64,000 nt of DNA from Bradysia coprophila (GCF_014529535.1 NW_023503807.1:1959332-2023331), one strand, 5' to 3'. Positions 50,012 through 63,198 are shown, counted from the stretch's first letter. Made by a program: numbers and translations. The notes: generated by a model from the letters alone, not told the origin.

Positions 50012-50038
50012 CATTGCAGTGCCTCCACGCGCCACGTG
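50012..50038 (+). promoter_or_regulatory. E-box element resembling a juvenile-hormone response element (site 1)
   Basis: CATTGCAGTGCCTCCACG is followed by CGCCACGTG. The perfect palindromic E-box CACGTG is at 50033-50038. The same block, with two changes, occurs inverted at 51593-51618. Known Kr-h1 response elements bound by Met/Taiman contain CCTCCACGTG or CACGTG. Function is inferred from motif and from proximity to Kr-h1 only. Confidence 0.45.
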
Positions 50039-51081
50039 CTTCATATATGCTATATGCTAATATTTATATATACGACTTGATATTGCAAGAATACCGACCT
50101 CGCCAACCAAGTCTAGGTAAAACTGTTTCAGAAAATTCGCGTGTATGATTTGCATTGAATTTTATATTTGCTTTACACTGATAAATATAAAAAAAAGCAT
50201 TTTTAACTCTTTTAACTCGACGAAACATTAGTTAATGTACAATGTCCGCACAAACATGTTATTCAATATAGAAGGAAAAAAATTAAAATTAGAGATTTTA
50301 GAGACTGTGTAACAAACGTGCAAATCTACTTTTAATGCAGTTAGTTAAAGATTTCATTGAAAAAGATCGATTAATTTCCTCTTTAACTGTTTGTATAGAT
50401 TATGGATGAACAATATGAACAGACTAATCTAAAAACATTTCGTTTTTACATTCAATATAGTTGTCTATTCATCAGAACAGTGTCGGCTCTATTTCGTTGC
50501 ACGAGTCAACACATTTAATTATGAATAATTTGTAGAGGTTTGATTAGTTAGCAAATTATAAATTCTCTTTTATTATTCATCAAAGGTCAGTGAAGGTTAG
50601 CACTGCCAAAAAAAAAACTCTTTTTAACTCTTTTAAATGCGTTGCCAGTGTTGGGTGCACAAAATTATTGGGTGGGTCAGTTCATGATTCAACCGATTTC
50701 TTTTTTGTCATACCTATTCTTCAGGTATTATTATACGTACTACATTGACGTCTGCTAGCAGATACAAAGATTATTTTGTGTGTGTTTTAAAGTTAAAAAT
50801 ATGACGACGACGACAATTGACAACATTTATTAGTAGTTACAACAATAAGAAGTAATATATTCATTACCACGGGTATACACTTCAGCGTTTTCTAATGTGC
50901 TAATGTCTTAAATGAAACAAGCGTCAATCGAAATATTTTCCAACAAAATTCGTTGTTGTCCAAATTTAAATTTCTTCAAAAATTAGAAACGAGTCGTTCA
51001 GTCTGAGCGACATTTGAAAATGAAAGAATTTTCGATAGGACCACGCTTATCGTGAACCCTATTTCATTATTATAAACTTAC

Positions 51082-51540
51082 CGGTATCTCAATTACAATT
51101 AATTTTTCGTCGTTCAATTCAAATCGCTGAACATTCAACGTCGTTCTTAGATGTCTAACGAAGACAATACTTATAATATTCACACTTCACTATTCACTAT
51201 AAATCGTATTGTCCTAGGTTATAGTTATACATATACGCTTGGCGTTCTCACAAGTCTTATCAAATAAAAACGAACGTTCATCTCCGTTCACTGTCCCTTC
51301 ATTTATCAATAATTGTTTGTCGATTTTATTTTCTTCAATTTTTTTGGACTTTAATTTGCTTATTTTATTCGTACTCAAGTTAAACTTAAACCGTTTCTCC
51401 CTTTATTATGTAGAAAACTGAAAAGTTAAATGATTTCAACAGCGCTATGTTTACCCTCCGAAACCGAAATGTAACCGATCACTTGACGACGGCCAACCGA
51501 ATTCTACTCATTCCATTCAAAAAAAACATGTAAGTGCTAT
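51082..51540 (-). promoter_or_regulatory. Possible non-coding first exon with TATA box, upstream of Kr-h1
   Basis: On the minus strand a strong donor (ATACCG|GTAAGT) stands at 51082/51081, and a TATATATA box lies at about 51564-51571, roughly 25 bp above a possible start near 51540. The frame before the donor has no usable ATG, as expected for a 5' UTR exon. Kr-h1's first coding exon at 38260 begins with an acceptor and needs such a donor. The link over 12.8 kb is unproven. Confidence 0.3.
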
Positions 51541-51592
51541 GATTATACGGATGAATGTAGCACTATATATATCCACAAGCGAAAATAAACAT

Positions 51593-51618
51593 CACGTGGC
51601 TCGTGGAGGCACCGCAAT
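51593..51618 (-). promoter_or_regulatory. E-box element resembling a juvenile-hormone response element (site 2)
   Basis: Read on the minus strand, ATTGCGGTGCCTCCACG is followed by AGCCACGTG; CACGTG is at 51593-51598. It lies about 20 bp upstream of TATATATA on the same strand. The near-identity with site 1 at 50012 across some 26 bp, in otherwise unrelated AT-rich DNA, argues for conserved function or recent duplication. Confidence 0.45.
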
Positions 51619-54600
51619 CATTTTCGAACGCGATGCCAGCACCAATACGTTTTCACAAATCCCATACGTATATTGTATATAATTGGATCTATACATTATA
51701 CGTACGATATGATAGTCGATTCTTGAAGAACCGTGTATCGTGTATCGTGTATATAGACGTTTATTGCGGAGCTATTCATTTCCTCTCCATAAAAGATTTT
51801 GGGTGGAAAGAGGCATGGAGCATTGATGGAAGAAAAGAAATTGTGCTTGTGTAGGTTCCAAAAAGAAATGCTTTTTTTGATTAAATCTTGAGCAACGATA
51901 TTTTACATACTTTTCTCATGTAGAACAAACAATAAAATGACTCATAATTTTTGCACAAATGGGTTTTCCATAGAATAAGGAATTTTCAATGTTGCAGATT
52001 CAACTTGATGTTCAGATACTTTGCTAAGAAATTTCACTTACCTCTGAAGAATCAAAGAAACGATAGAATGCCTTTAACTTTGCTTCAAACGCTAAGAAAA
52101 TCCACTGAGTACTGTCTTCACTACGTTCAGGCAAGTCTCTACTTGTCAAGTCGTACACTCTTTTATGTATTTTATCGGTTTGCAAAAGCAGATTACATTT
52201 ATAGCAGTAGGTGGTTTAACAAGACTAGGAAAAAAGTAATACTCCGAGCGCAAGTGAGTACGTTCCAGCCCAATTTTTTTTTCAAGGAACAAGTAAAAAT
52301 TAAAAGAAAAATAAATCCTTAGCGGCGCATACAGCACAGCCCAATCTCGAGGTCACTGTAGGTCCATTTAAATTACCACTTTCAGTTCGAGCCCAACATT
52401 CATTCAATTTCTATTACCTCTATGTGTAAACCGTTTAAACAATTTCTTGACAGTGACAATCTCTCGAAAATGAGATACGAATAAAACAACAAAAGACTGG
52501 GCCTGTAGATCCGAAATATACGATACGACTGCTTCATAGGACGGAAACACCGGTGTGGTTAATATCTGATAACGCAAAATTGATCTTGTCATTTCGGCCA
52601 AATATAGCCAGTTAAATGTGTCATTTTCTCAGTGAAATTTTTATCCAATTTTATGATTTTATGAAAACATAGGGAATGACGTTGGCAATTACTTTCTCTC
52701 AAATCTAGCACTCGCTCCGCTCGTGAACATGTCAAACTGCCTAAAAACAGTTGTTCAAAACATAAATAAATAGATTTTTTTTTTAAATCATTCATTTTTT
52801 GTCCCCGTAGCATGTAACATGGATTTGGTGACATACCGGCGTAGTTCTATTCTACGAAGGGAAAAAACCATCAAGCATCACTCTGTTGAACTCGGAATAA
52901 TAGAAAACGTTGCGATGTTGCCCAAAAACGTATTGATTTTCTCCAAAAAAAATTCTTCGGTTGCGTAATACTCTTGTACGCACATTACAACATTTTATTT
53001 TGGTTTAACATATTTGTGCGTTTTCCCCGATATTTTCTTGACAAAATGTACAACAAACTAGTATTACATAGGTATATCAACGAACATACGCACATAACAA
53101 TGAATGTTCCCCCAAAAATCACACTGAGTATCTCATATATGTATAGCTAGCTAGCATGTGCATGGAAAATATATAAATTATTGTGTATATACGTACGCAG
53201 TATGTAACGTTTTCACTTGCTCTATCCCCAAAATAATATGTAGAGTGTGTGTGTCAAATAACCATTGTCAAGTCTTTAGAAGTAGAAAACTCTACAAATG
53301 TTTGTAGGTAGCCTCGTATATTTACTCAAGTAGAATTAGAATATAATTTGAAATTCATTAAAAATACACATTTTTGTATACGAAAAACATACTCAAAATC
53401 TTCTTGTTTTTTTTCTGTTGTTGTTGTTTATATGAGTATTAATATGAATGTTCACAAAAGAACGCATTAATGTTTCTGTAGCGTCGGAATATATATTTCA
53501 GTTTAGTGTGATAACGCATTAGCTACATCAATTTGACCCATTTTCATCAGTAAAGTGCCGAGAGTTCGTAGACCCTTTCCCTATTCAAATGCAAAGAAAT
53601 ACTATGTCTACACGTGTCATTGAGTTGCGCTATCTAACTCTCCGCGATAGATTTTCGGTTGATGTTTGTTGAATTTATTATAATACGAGGGGGAGCACAA
53701 TATTCATTTTTGTAACATAGTAGAGAGTTTATGTATTACATTGAATCCAATGAAAAAAAAAAACAGACTTTACTTGCCATATGGATCAATAATGGACCGG
53801 TAGTTATGCGATTGGGCTACTGGACCGTTCTTTTTTTGTATATTTATTAGGATAGGAGTTTGCACTTGTCCAAAAATGATATAGAGAAGCTTGGAGTGTA
53901 AATATGCTCCAAAGGTTACTTTATTTTACCTCCAGTTGCAATCTATAAAGATCGAAAGGATTGACGGGGCTCGTCATAAAATGTTATCAGACTTTTATTT
54001 TAAAATTCTGTTTATTCTCCCATTAATGTGACAATGCTCAATTTAAATTAAATTCCTCCAATCTTTCAAATGTGACCATCATGCTGCACTTCACTTTTCT
54101 ATGGAAAAACAAAGGTCACAACGCCATCTGGTGTCATTTCCCTTTAATCGAGCCTTAGTGTAGGAATCTACAATTTGGCCTGAAATCTTTCTATGCCATT
54201 GTCAATATCATTGTACCGTGAAAATTAGTTTGATGGCAGGGCAGTTAGCAAAATATAGTTCTTACTGCATTAGCATTCGTAATATCACGGCAGAGTAAAA
54301 TAAACCAGGCAGGAGTGCGTGATGTGACTAGGGACCTGAATTATCTAGGATAGGAGCCTTATCTTTTGTGAATAAAATTAATTCAATTTGTGTTCGTCTG
54401 AGTTGTTCATTTCCATACAGTGTATTAGGTCGCTTTTTTTTGACGTTTCAAAAATGAACCACTATTTTCTAGTTTATTTTATCCTGCCGTGGTAAAATTC
54501 AATATCATTATACCTTTCTTACGAAGAAAGTTTTAAAAAAATCTTCTCAATCGGAACTTTCGGTGTTACCTGGCAACACTACTAGCAAAGATCACGATAC

Positions 54601-57600
54601 GTCAAAAATATATGGAAAAATGAGAGAGAGAGAGAAAAATGAGATGACAGCTCTTGGTCTTTGCTCTTCCAGAGAAGAGTGATGCCCTCTTCAGTGCAGC
54701 TCAAATACCAAGAGCACGAAGAAAATATTTTTGGAAAAACTTTTTCCCATTTATTTTACAAATTTTTCCTGAATTTTCCAATTTTCCTCAAAATTTTCCC
54801 TAAATTTTCCGAAAATGTTTTTGGGAAAAATGAGAAAATGATAAGTGAACTTTTAGAAAAATTTATTTAAAAAAATTCCACAAAAAAAATCCTGCTAACA
54901 AAAGTGATAACGCCAATTTGCGTTGAGAAATTCTACAAATCTGAAGAAATCTCAATCAATTTTCTAAAAATTGATTTTCTGCACTTTTTAGATCGACACA
55001 TGGGAAAAGATTTCGTAGGAACGAGCTGCCAGAGTTTCAAGATATTTTATGATCTTAACTTAAGCATAAACGCGATTTAAGACTCTGTGATGTGGGTGGA
55101 TTAAAAGGAATTTCATTCGGTAAATCTATACGAACCGAACACCACATACCAAATTCCCAAATCCCGTATCCACCGAAAATGTTTGTGTATCAAAAAGAAA
55201 ATGTAATTTCCTCCCTAATATAAGCCAAAAAAGCGTTCATTGAACTCTTCAATTTCGTGTGAAAGACCCATCATCATGTTATATATACCATAAAATACAT
55301 AGGCAATTCGACAAAATACCAAAATGAACAAGGAACAATTTATTTAGGCCAGGAGGGTGCGGCCTATGTTTGTATATTCGGGAATAAATATTGTATTTCA
55401 ACAGTGAACATTTTGTTATTTTTTTGGGGGATCCACGCATGTATGCGTAGCTGTTTGTTCCATGTTTCTAACATGGAACAAAAATGGTATGGGAATACGG
55501 AAGAAGTGTTCATATATTTTAGATAAAGAAAGGTTTTTTTCCACAATGTCCGTTACTGTAAGCCTGTAGGAATAGATATTTCCATGTCGAGACAATGAGG
55601 AAAAAAAGAGTTCCAATACCAAGTGAAATTCTATTGTAAGACTGTAAGACTCATTACCTGCTTCAAGGCGTATTTGATAAACATTTCCTGATGAACACAA
55701 TTAACACAATCGCATGAGAACTCAAAAAAATATTTTAAACATAATAAAAATCGAAATGAAAAAGCCATTGAACCTTCTCTTGATGCACGTGCACTTATCT
55801 AAATCGAAATTATTAGGTAAGTTAGAAGAGACCATAAAAATCGAAATTTTTACTTTGACTTTGCTCTTGCCAAGCAAAGATAATAATATAAAGAGTGAAG
55901 AGTAAAAGAGCATTAATATAATGCTTCTCCAGTTCAATGCACTTATCGGCCAATAACTTATTTTGGCCGCTCTTTCCAGGAATAGAGCTACTATCCGCAT
56001 TACATGAATCGTTTTTTAATGGTACTATGTCCTCTAATTTCACCGAAAACTGAGAATTTTAAGTCTATAATCGAAATCGAAACCCAGCTAAGCTTAAATC
56101 TATAATTATAAAATATCTGGAGATAAGAACAACCATTACGGAACAAATATTTGAAGAAAACAACACAACAAACTCGCATTGTAACAAAAGAAAATTAAAA
56201 CTCGCATTAACATTTTATTATATAACCAAACCAACTAAACCATCACTTGGTGCAGCAAGTGTCAGTAACCCGACAAAACGGCACGTGTCTCGCTTAGAAA
56301 TATGTGTTCTGGATAGTAAATCGAAAATCATTGCATCGCCGCCTGCACCTTCTATGAATGTAGTTGTGTTGTAACAACACTTGCTTACACTATTTCATGT
56401 ATATATATTCTAGGTATTGAAGTGATGATGCAAGGAAATATTTTCTCATTAAATAACAATCATGAATAGCTTTGCCTGCATTTAGAAGAAGTTGTGTGAG
56501 TTAAAGGTAGGTAGTGTCTTGCACGTCGTCAAAAAACCCTTAACGGGTGAAGACAACGCACTTCAAACATGATTGGTACTCTAAATAGCGTACTGAAACG
56601 GGACAGTGTACCGAACAAATTTTGACACTGTAAAAAATCTGTAAACATTTTTCATACAAAATTAGCACTCTAATTGGCAGCTGTCACTCGAACCACTTTT
56701 ACTTGTAGTGTTTTGGTAAAGACGAAGCAGGTCCTTGTATTGTTTGTTCACTTCCAAAATTCTTTGCTGATGGCAGTGCATTCTGAACACAAAAGATTTA
56801 ACAAGAAAAAAACGCTTCTCAAGTGGCAGATAGCAATATCGGTTATTTTAGAAGTGACCACACAACAACTTGTGCCACCAAGGTTCTTTTTTTTACTTAT
56901 TTTCGAAATCTTGGGGTTGCTTATTGACAGGACTGGACTGTCTACCCAAACGTCCTTCACGCGTTGAATGACAAAAATTCAGAAAAGGAATTAAAGGGCT
57001 CTTTGTGCATATAAAAAATTAGAAAGCTTTCTGAAAGCTTGGGGCTACCCCCAAATTCCCATTTCGCTTGTCCGTCCTTGTTGATGACAAAAAAAAGTTT
57101 TCACTTTCTAACCTCGAAAACTCAATAGCTTAAGCTATTGTCAATGTTTTGAAACTTCTAATAATCCCAAAAATCCAGAAGTCTTAGAACTGTGAAGATG
57201 GTGAACCATGAAATTGTAGGAACCAACCTGCTACCAACTCAATAATCCTCCTAAAAGTCAAAAAGGGAACCCAAAAAACAGTCAAGTCCTCAAAATCGTA
57301 GAATTCTCAACATGGGAGCATTTTTGGAGGAAAAAGTGTTCCGCCAGTTTTCATCATTTGACCTCAAAAACATAGTTCCTGACAAAAAATACCAACATTT
57401 TTGTGGTTTCCAACTCTATTCCCGACATGGCAGGGCTTATTGTATGAAATTTTTAGAACTTTTTCGGAATTATTTAGATCCTCACTACTTTTGGAAAATT
57501 CGTTCCCCTCGACGAACTCCACGAAGGATTCTTTTGAAAAAACAGCCTACCGAAATCGGACGCATTTTCTATTGGAATTTATCATGGCCCTACGTTAGTG
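51619..57600. other. Long non-coding AT-rich stretch
   Basis: Frames up to 123 codons (51951-52322, plus) show no domain, codon bias or splice partner. The missing 3' exons of the alpha2-delta gene were sought here and not found by eye. Low-complexity TTTTCC-rich DNA at 54720-54830. Confidence 0.4.
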
Positions 57601-58880
57601 AAGGGCCGGGACGCAAGTCTGTTCACACTGAAAAATTTGACAAAAATGTTTTTCCGTATTATGTGTACCTAGTTCGACCCTAGCAGCCAAAACCACTTTC
57701 AAAAAAATTCTTCGAAGCTTGTGTGGCTGGTGAAAGGTGATCAAAAACCGAAAACTTGAACTTTTCTTACCTAAGTTTCTCCAGTTACACGAGCCGTACA
57801 GGGTTGTTTGGGGTGTCATCAGAAAGGTAATTGCATGTACTTTCGGGGCAGATTGGGTCTTGTTGGGTTTAAAATTCATCGACACTGAAATATGTGCAGT
57901 TGAAGTATTCAACTTACACTGTTGTTACTGAAATTTCTCGAGGTACACAAAACGTACATGGTGGTGTGGGATGTCATTAGAAAGGTAATTGCATATACTT
58001 TCAGGGAAAGTAGAGCTTACGACAGTTTTTTTTTTTTTTTTTTTCAAAAGAATCCCTCCATATAAATGCTTCTGCTGGGCCAAAGCTGTAGAGCACACAC
58101 GTGGGAAGTTATCGAGGTAGGAAAGAATTTGATCGTTCATTCACTGATGACTTCTGGGTGATTTCTATGCGTTTCAGAAGGTTCTCTATTCTAATCTACA
58201 ATAAAAAATTGTGAGAGTCAGGGCGTTAAGAATTCGTAGCTTGACAGCTACTGTGGGATTCGACCTTTTTACTTTGATGAAATGAGTACCGTACAGTACC
58301 GTAAAATGATCGTTGAGCAATTATTTTCTCGGTTTATTGTTTTAACACTTTCAAAGGCTGTACATTCAAAATATTTGTCTAAAAATACAAAACAAAAACG
58401 TCCATACGACGGTCGCGTATGTGAATGTTGACGGTGCAAGTCCACATTGTGTAACATTAGCTTCCTGCGAAACGAAATTCAAATGTTAGACAGAAGGAAA
58501 TCATTTCGAAAATGTGTGCTATTACATCGGGGTGTTCGGTAAAGCATTCATCGAGTCTTCGTCTCTCATAACTATTCATGCTGAGTTTGTAGCATGGAAA
58601 AACTGCGTGCTCGTAGTCTAGGATGACAGGTGAGGCAGTTAAATATTGATTGCCGGACTGGTGTTCATGGTTAACGACAACTAAAATTAAGTTTGAGTAC
58701 GGTATTCGCTTGAAGAAATATGGTCTGAAATGGAAAACAATCTCGATACAGTGTGAATGAACCAGTACAGTGGACGACTTTCAATTGTGTGCACTATTTC
58801 GATTCAACTGTGGTTTGTTTATTATCGCAAAAGTTTTAACAACAAAAATTTGCTACGAAAAAGTTAGAAAAAATATTTGA
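57601..58880. other. Non-coding DNA with a local duplication
   Basis: Two imperfect copies, 156 bp apart, of a block starting TTTCTC and ending GAAAGGTAATTGCAT-ACTTTC (57776 and 57932). A fragment of the GTAGCTTGACAG repeat lies at 58217-58260, and a T(18) run at 58028. Otherwise nothing recognised. Confidence 0.45.
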
Positions 58881-59151
58881 CAAAAAACCCTTAAAGGGTG
58901 AATGTGACGCAAGTCCTTGTGCCTTTACTTACAAAATAACTGATACCGCTGAGGGTGACGCATTCTGCGTCTGGAGACAAAGGTTTCAACAACAAAAATT
59001 AGACCCAAAGAAATTTAGAAAGAAAATTTTACAAAAAAAAAGTTTTGAGTCACAAGTGGCAGATGTAGGTGCCGCAAGCCTTTTTTTGTAAAATTTTCTT
59101 TTTAGATTTTTTGGGGCGAATTTTTGTTCAGACCTTTGTGTTCAGACGCAG

Positions 59152-59352
59152 TGTTTGGGACGATATGAAATAATTACTGGGACAAATTTGTATGTTAATT
59201 GACAGCTCTGAATTGTTTCGGTTCTTGTATTGAAGTTTTTAGTTTTTGTCTGAGATTTACCGAAGCACGGATGTGCCAATAAACCCATTTAATTTACAAG
59301 AAAATGTGGGATGTTTAATTTAAATTGGAAGGAAAAGGCAACCGTCTCGACA
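59152..59352 (+). repeat. 5' LTR
   Basis: 201 bp from TGTTTGGGACGATATG to GTCTCGACA. It includes CCAATAAACC, a possible poly(A) signal (AATAAA). Confidence 0.92.
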
Positions 59353-60422
59353 TTTATGGTCCTTCACACCGGATTCAATTTGGATTTTTCGTAAAGTTGG
59401 TGAAACCAAGATCAACCATTCGACGCGCATAATCATCAAAGTTTGTTCTCGCATCGACTGGAAATAGTGAGGTTACACCACGCACGGTATAAATGTTCCG
59501 TTCCGTTCAGTTCGTTGACCGAATTTCGTGAAATTGCCAGCATTATATGTCTATAATTGATTGACTGGATTGAATGGCTGAGACACCATTCACCGTGGAT
59601 TTGTTTTGGATTACGAGTCAATATTGCTTCGTTAATAGGAATTTGCAGACAATAGAACACACGTGGACATTGTGTAAAAATTCATCGAGCATACGGTTCC
59701 CATCATCTGTTCCAGAAATATAGTGGATCCAAGAGTAATATTTCTGTTGATGGTTGTTCGTGTTATGAGTTTTATGGTCACACAAGTTTACATTGGACGA
59801 TCTGAATTTGAGGTTATGTTCAACACACATCTTGAAATTGCTGCACTACAACGTTGAAATTGGTTCAATCAATTGGGTTTGGTTAATCAACGTTCGATCT
59901 ACAGCAAATTGGTTCGTCAAGATGACCGCAAGGCTGACAAGTCAACGTCTTTCGCATCAAAGATTGATTTTTCGATTAGAAATATCGGCCAATGGATTGG
60001 GTGCAGACGTGCCGTTGTCACATGTGGGAACAATTTTAGATCTACTGAACGATTATTGGAGCAAATTCCAAGCAGTTCAACTGACCATCGAAGAAAAGCT
60101 GAGCAATAAAGACATGGAAAGCGAAATTGAGATTATGGAGTCAACGGAAGCATCATATTTGAGGACGAAAAACAAGTTGACCGCGATGGCTGATCTGATG
60201 AAGGTTAAAGATGAACCGAATGGCGAAGTTGGAGCGAACGTTGCATCGCATGTGAAGTTACCGAAACTAGAAGTTCCGACGTTCGATGGTTCATTCAACA
60301 ATTGGTCATCATTTCGCGATAAGTTTTTGTCGATGGTAGGCAATAAAGACACGATATCTGACGGTGAAAAGTTGCAGTATTTGAAACTGAACTTGTCAGG
60401 TGATGCTGCGGACATTGTAGCT

Positions 60423-62543
60423 GGGAGTTGCGGGAAGAAGAACAACTACACGAATAGTAAGACTTAAATTATTTGCCGCAGCATTTACGTGTACCGATTG
60501 TTCAATATTCAATTATAACCAAATCCATACAATAGTACCGAATTGGCAATATACTCACCGAAATTCGTCATTTTACTATATTTCAGCCAAAATAAGAAAC
60601 CTTTTTTTCACGATCCTGAATACAAAGCGTAACTCGATTTTAAACACATTTTGCTTAAAACGTAAGCACTATGAGTGCCATTCAAGAATGTTAAGAACTT
60701 CCTGAATTCATTGTTTTCCCAGCAATTTGTTACTGATCGATCGATCGATCCGAAAGAAGACAAATTTTGTTGGGATAAAACATGGAAAACGCGGAAATAA
60801 TGATTATAAAAAACACACTCCATTACAATGAATGTCGGATAATTTCTTTTAAAAACGCCTTTTTTTTATTAAGTATGACCCGACCTGACAGTATCAATTC
60901 AAATTTGTTGAATCAGAAATTTGCATCTGACAAAAGCATGTACAAATTTACAGAACAGCAAAACAAAATCAAATTCATCGTATGCGAAATCCGAAATAAA
61001 ATATGAAAACTAGTAACTGGTGTTATCCGAACATCACAACAATAAAATTCATCACTTAGGAATTAGGACTTAGGAAAACATTGAGCACCACCCGATAATT
61101 ACTTTCAGAAGAAAAGAAAATTCTTTGATTTTAATTTCGCACAAAAACCATTCGCTCATGCTCATTCAATACCATCAATTACCACAAGTTTTTGATTTAC
61201 ACTTAACTGAACTTAAGGAAAAATGCCGAAAAAACGAGACATTTGAGCGAAAAGATTTGAAACAAATTTGCTTTTTTTTACTTATAATGTCGTAGAACAA
61301 ATGGCTTTGCCACCGAATGGTTAAGTGGCAAATTTAAGGAAAATAGGAAATGATTCAATATTTTCTGGGCAAATCTCCATATTTCAAGGATGCGAGAATA
61401 CAAATCCACCATCAGATTAAGCAAATCATTGTGGGAAGTCCGCAAATTTGCCGAGCAAAGGTTGGCAAATTTGTCTTTTTCAGTACAAATTTGCAATATT
61501 TGATCGGCAAATTTGCGTAATTTCTGAATTAACTTGATCACTTTCTTTGCAAATCTCGGCAATTTTCCACACACACTTCACAGATTTGAACACTTTTATA
61601 AAGAAAAACACTGATAAGTTCGCAAATTTGCGTTTTTAAAATTTTCAAAGCAAATCTTTGAAACAAATAATTTGTTTTCAACTTGATAAATCAAAACAAC
61701 TTCGACATGATTTATACACGCATTTGACGGTTTACGTTGGCAACTTTGATGTCATTGTGTACTAAATTTGCGTATTTTTGGCAGTACGGCGCGGCGGGCT
61801 GGATTCGAATATTTGATTATTGACTGTGCGAAATTAATGTTAAAGAATTTTTGTTTTCTTTTGAAAATAATTATCGGGTGGTGCTCAATGTTATAAATTC
61901 CAATGTGATGAATTATTGTTGTGATGTTACGATACATCAATTACTAGTTTTCATATTTTATATTTTATATTTTTTTTCGGATTTCGCATACGATGAATTT
62001 GATTTTGTTTTTCTGTTCTGTAATATTTTACATTCTCAGATGCAAATTTCTGATTCAACAAATTTGAATTGATACTGTCAGGTCGGGTCATACTTAATAA
62101 AAAAAGGCGTTTTTAAAAGAAATTATCCGACATTCATTGTAATGGAGTGTGTTTTTTATAATCATTATTTCCGCGTTTTCCATGTTTTATCCCAACAAAA
62201 TTTGTCTTCTTTCGGATCGATCGATCGATCAGTAACAAATTGCTGGGAAAACAATGAATTCAGGAAGTTCTTAACATTGTTGAATGGCACTCATAGTGCT
62301 TACGTTTTAAGCAAAATGTGTTTAAAATCGAGTTACGCGCTGTATTCAGGATCGTGAAAAAAGGTTTCTTATTTTGGCTGAAATATAGTAAAATGACGAA
62401 TTTCGGTGAGTATATTGCCAATTCGGTATACTATTGTATGGATTTGGTTATAATTGAATATTGAACAATCGGTACACGTAAATGCTGCGGCAAATAATTT
62501 AAGTCTTACTATTCGTGTAGTTGTTCTTCTTCCCGCAACTCCC
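60423..62543. mobile_element. 2.1-kb foldback element inserted in the gag frame
   Basis: Ends are GGGAGTTGCGGGAAGAAG and CTTCTTCCCGCAACTCCC. Arms of about 730 bp (60423-61160, 61810-62543) mirror almost perfectly; one side reads CAAGAATGTTAAGAACTT, the other AAGTTCTTAACATTGTTG. Each arm has a (GATC)n run (60735, 62215). The centre (61170-61800) is unique and carries many CAAATTTGC motifs. No transposase frame. Confidence 0.9.
61260..61775. repeat. Cluster of CAAATTTGC motifs in the foldback centre
   Basis: GCAAATTTGC or one-base variants occur about a dozen times, for example at 61262, 61440, 61465, 61490, 61504, 61548, 61620 and 61762, irregularly spaced and in both orientations (the core is palindromic). 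Confidence 0.75.
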
Positions 62544-62997
62544 TGAATATAAAATTACCGATGAAAACTACAAGGATGCTTGGGCCGCACTTGAGCACAA
62601 ATATGAGAACAAACGGCTACTTGTTAAATCACATATGGATGAGTTGTTCAATCAAACGGTAATGGAAGATGAAAGTGCTGAAGCACTGAGACTGCTGTTA
62701 AGGACAACTCAACGATGTTTCCAATCGTTGAAACCTTTGGGAGGACCAATTGATTCATGGGATTGGTTACTGGTTCAATTGGTTGGTACGCGTTTGGATA
62801 CAAAGACTCGACGCTATTGGGAGTTGACCCACAAATCAAAAGAAATGCCAACGTGGAAGCAAATGGTCACAGCGTTGGAAATTCGCTGTAATGCTCTGGA
62901 ATCGGAGCAAGACAAACTTTAGTTCTTATTTACATTGAAAGATTTATGTTCTTGAAATTTAATTCTTTGAACCATGGATGGTTCAAGGTGAGGAGTA

Positions 62998-63198
62998 TGT
63001 TTGGGACGATATGAAATAATTACTGGGACAAATTTGTATGTTAATTGACAGCTCTGAATTGTTTCTGTTCTTGTATTGAAGTTTTTAGTTTTTGTCTGAG
63101 ATTTACCGAAGCACGGATGTGCCAATAAACCAATTTAATTTACAAAAAAATATGGGATGTTTAATTTAAATTGGAAGGAAAAGGCAACCGTCTCGACA
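62998..63198 (+). repeat. 3' LTR
   Basis: 201 bp, nearly identical to 59152-59352, with a few substitutions in the U3-like and A-rich parts. Confidence 0.92.

Larger units (their letters stand above)
59922..62922 (+). pseudogene. BEL/Pao gag-like gene (DUF1759 type), interrupted
   Basis: The upstream part (from the ATG at 59922 to about 60422) has a coiled-coil-like N-terminus followed by KLPKLEVPTFDGSFNNWSSF and LQYLKLNLSGDAA, the signature of DUF1759 gag-like proteins of BEL/Pao elements. The downstream part (62544-62922) resumes with ENYKDAWAALEHKY and ends at a stop after EQDKL, shortly before the 3' LTR. A 2.1-kb foldback separates the two, so the frame is broken. No zinc knuckle or protease follows, so the element cannot be autonomous. 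The frame on the left runs 15 codons into the foldback before a stop. Confidence 0.88.
59152..63198 (+). mobile_element. Non-autonomous BEL/Pao-like LTR retrotransposon
   Basis: Two 201-bp direct repeats (59152-59352, 62998-63198) with TG..CA ends and a perfect 5-bp duplication, CGCAG (59147-59151, 63199-63203). After the 5' repeat, TGGTCCTTCACACCGGATT resembles a primer-binding site for tRNA-Tyr with about three mismatches (from my memory of the fly tRNA). Purine-rich AAGGTGAGGAGTA precedes the 3' repeat. The interior holds only a gag-like frame, split by a foldback; protease, reverse transcriptase and integrase are absent. Few differences between the repeats suggest a fairly recent insertion. 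Confidence 0.92.

Noticed and set aside
51951..52322. 123-codon plus-strand frame
   Set aside because: No domain, repeated Phe/Arg/Lys typical of AT-rich noise, and no neighbouring exons.
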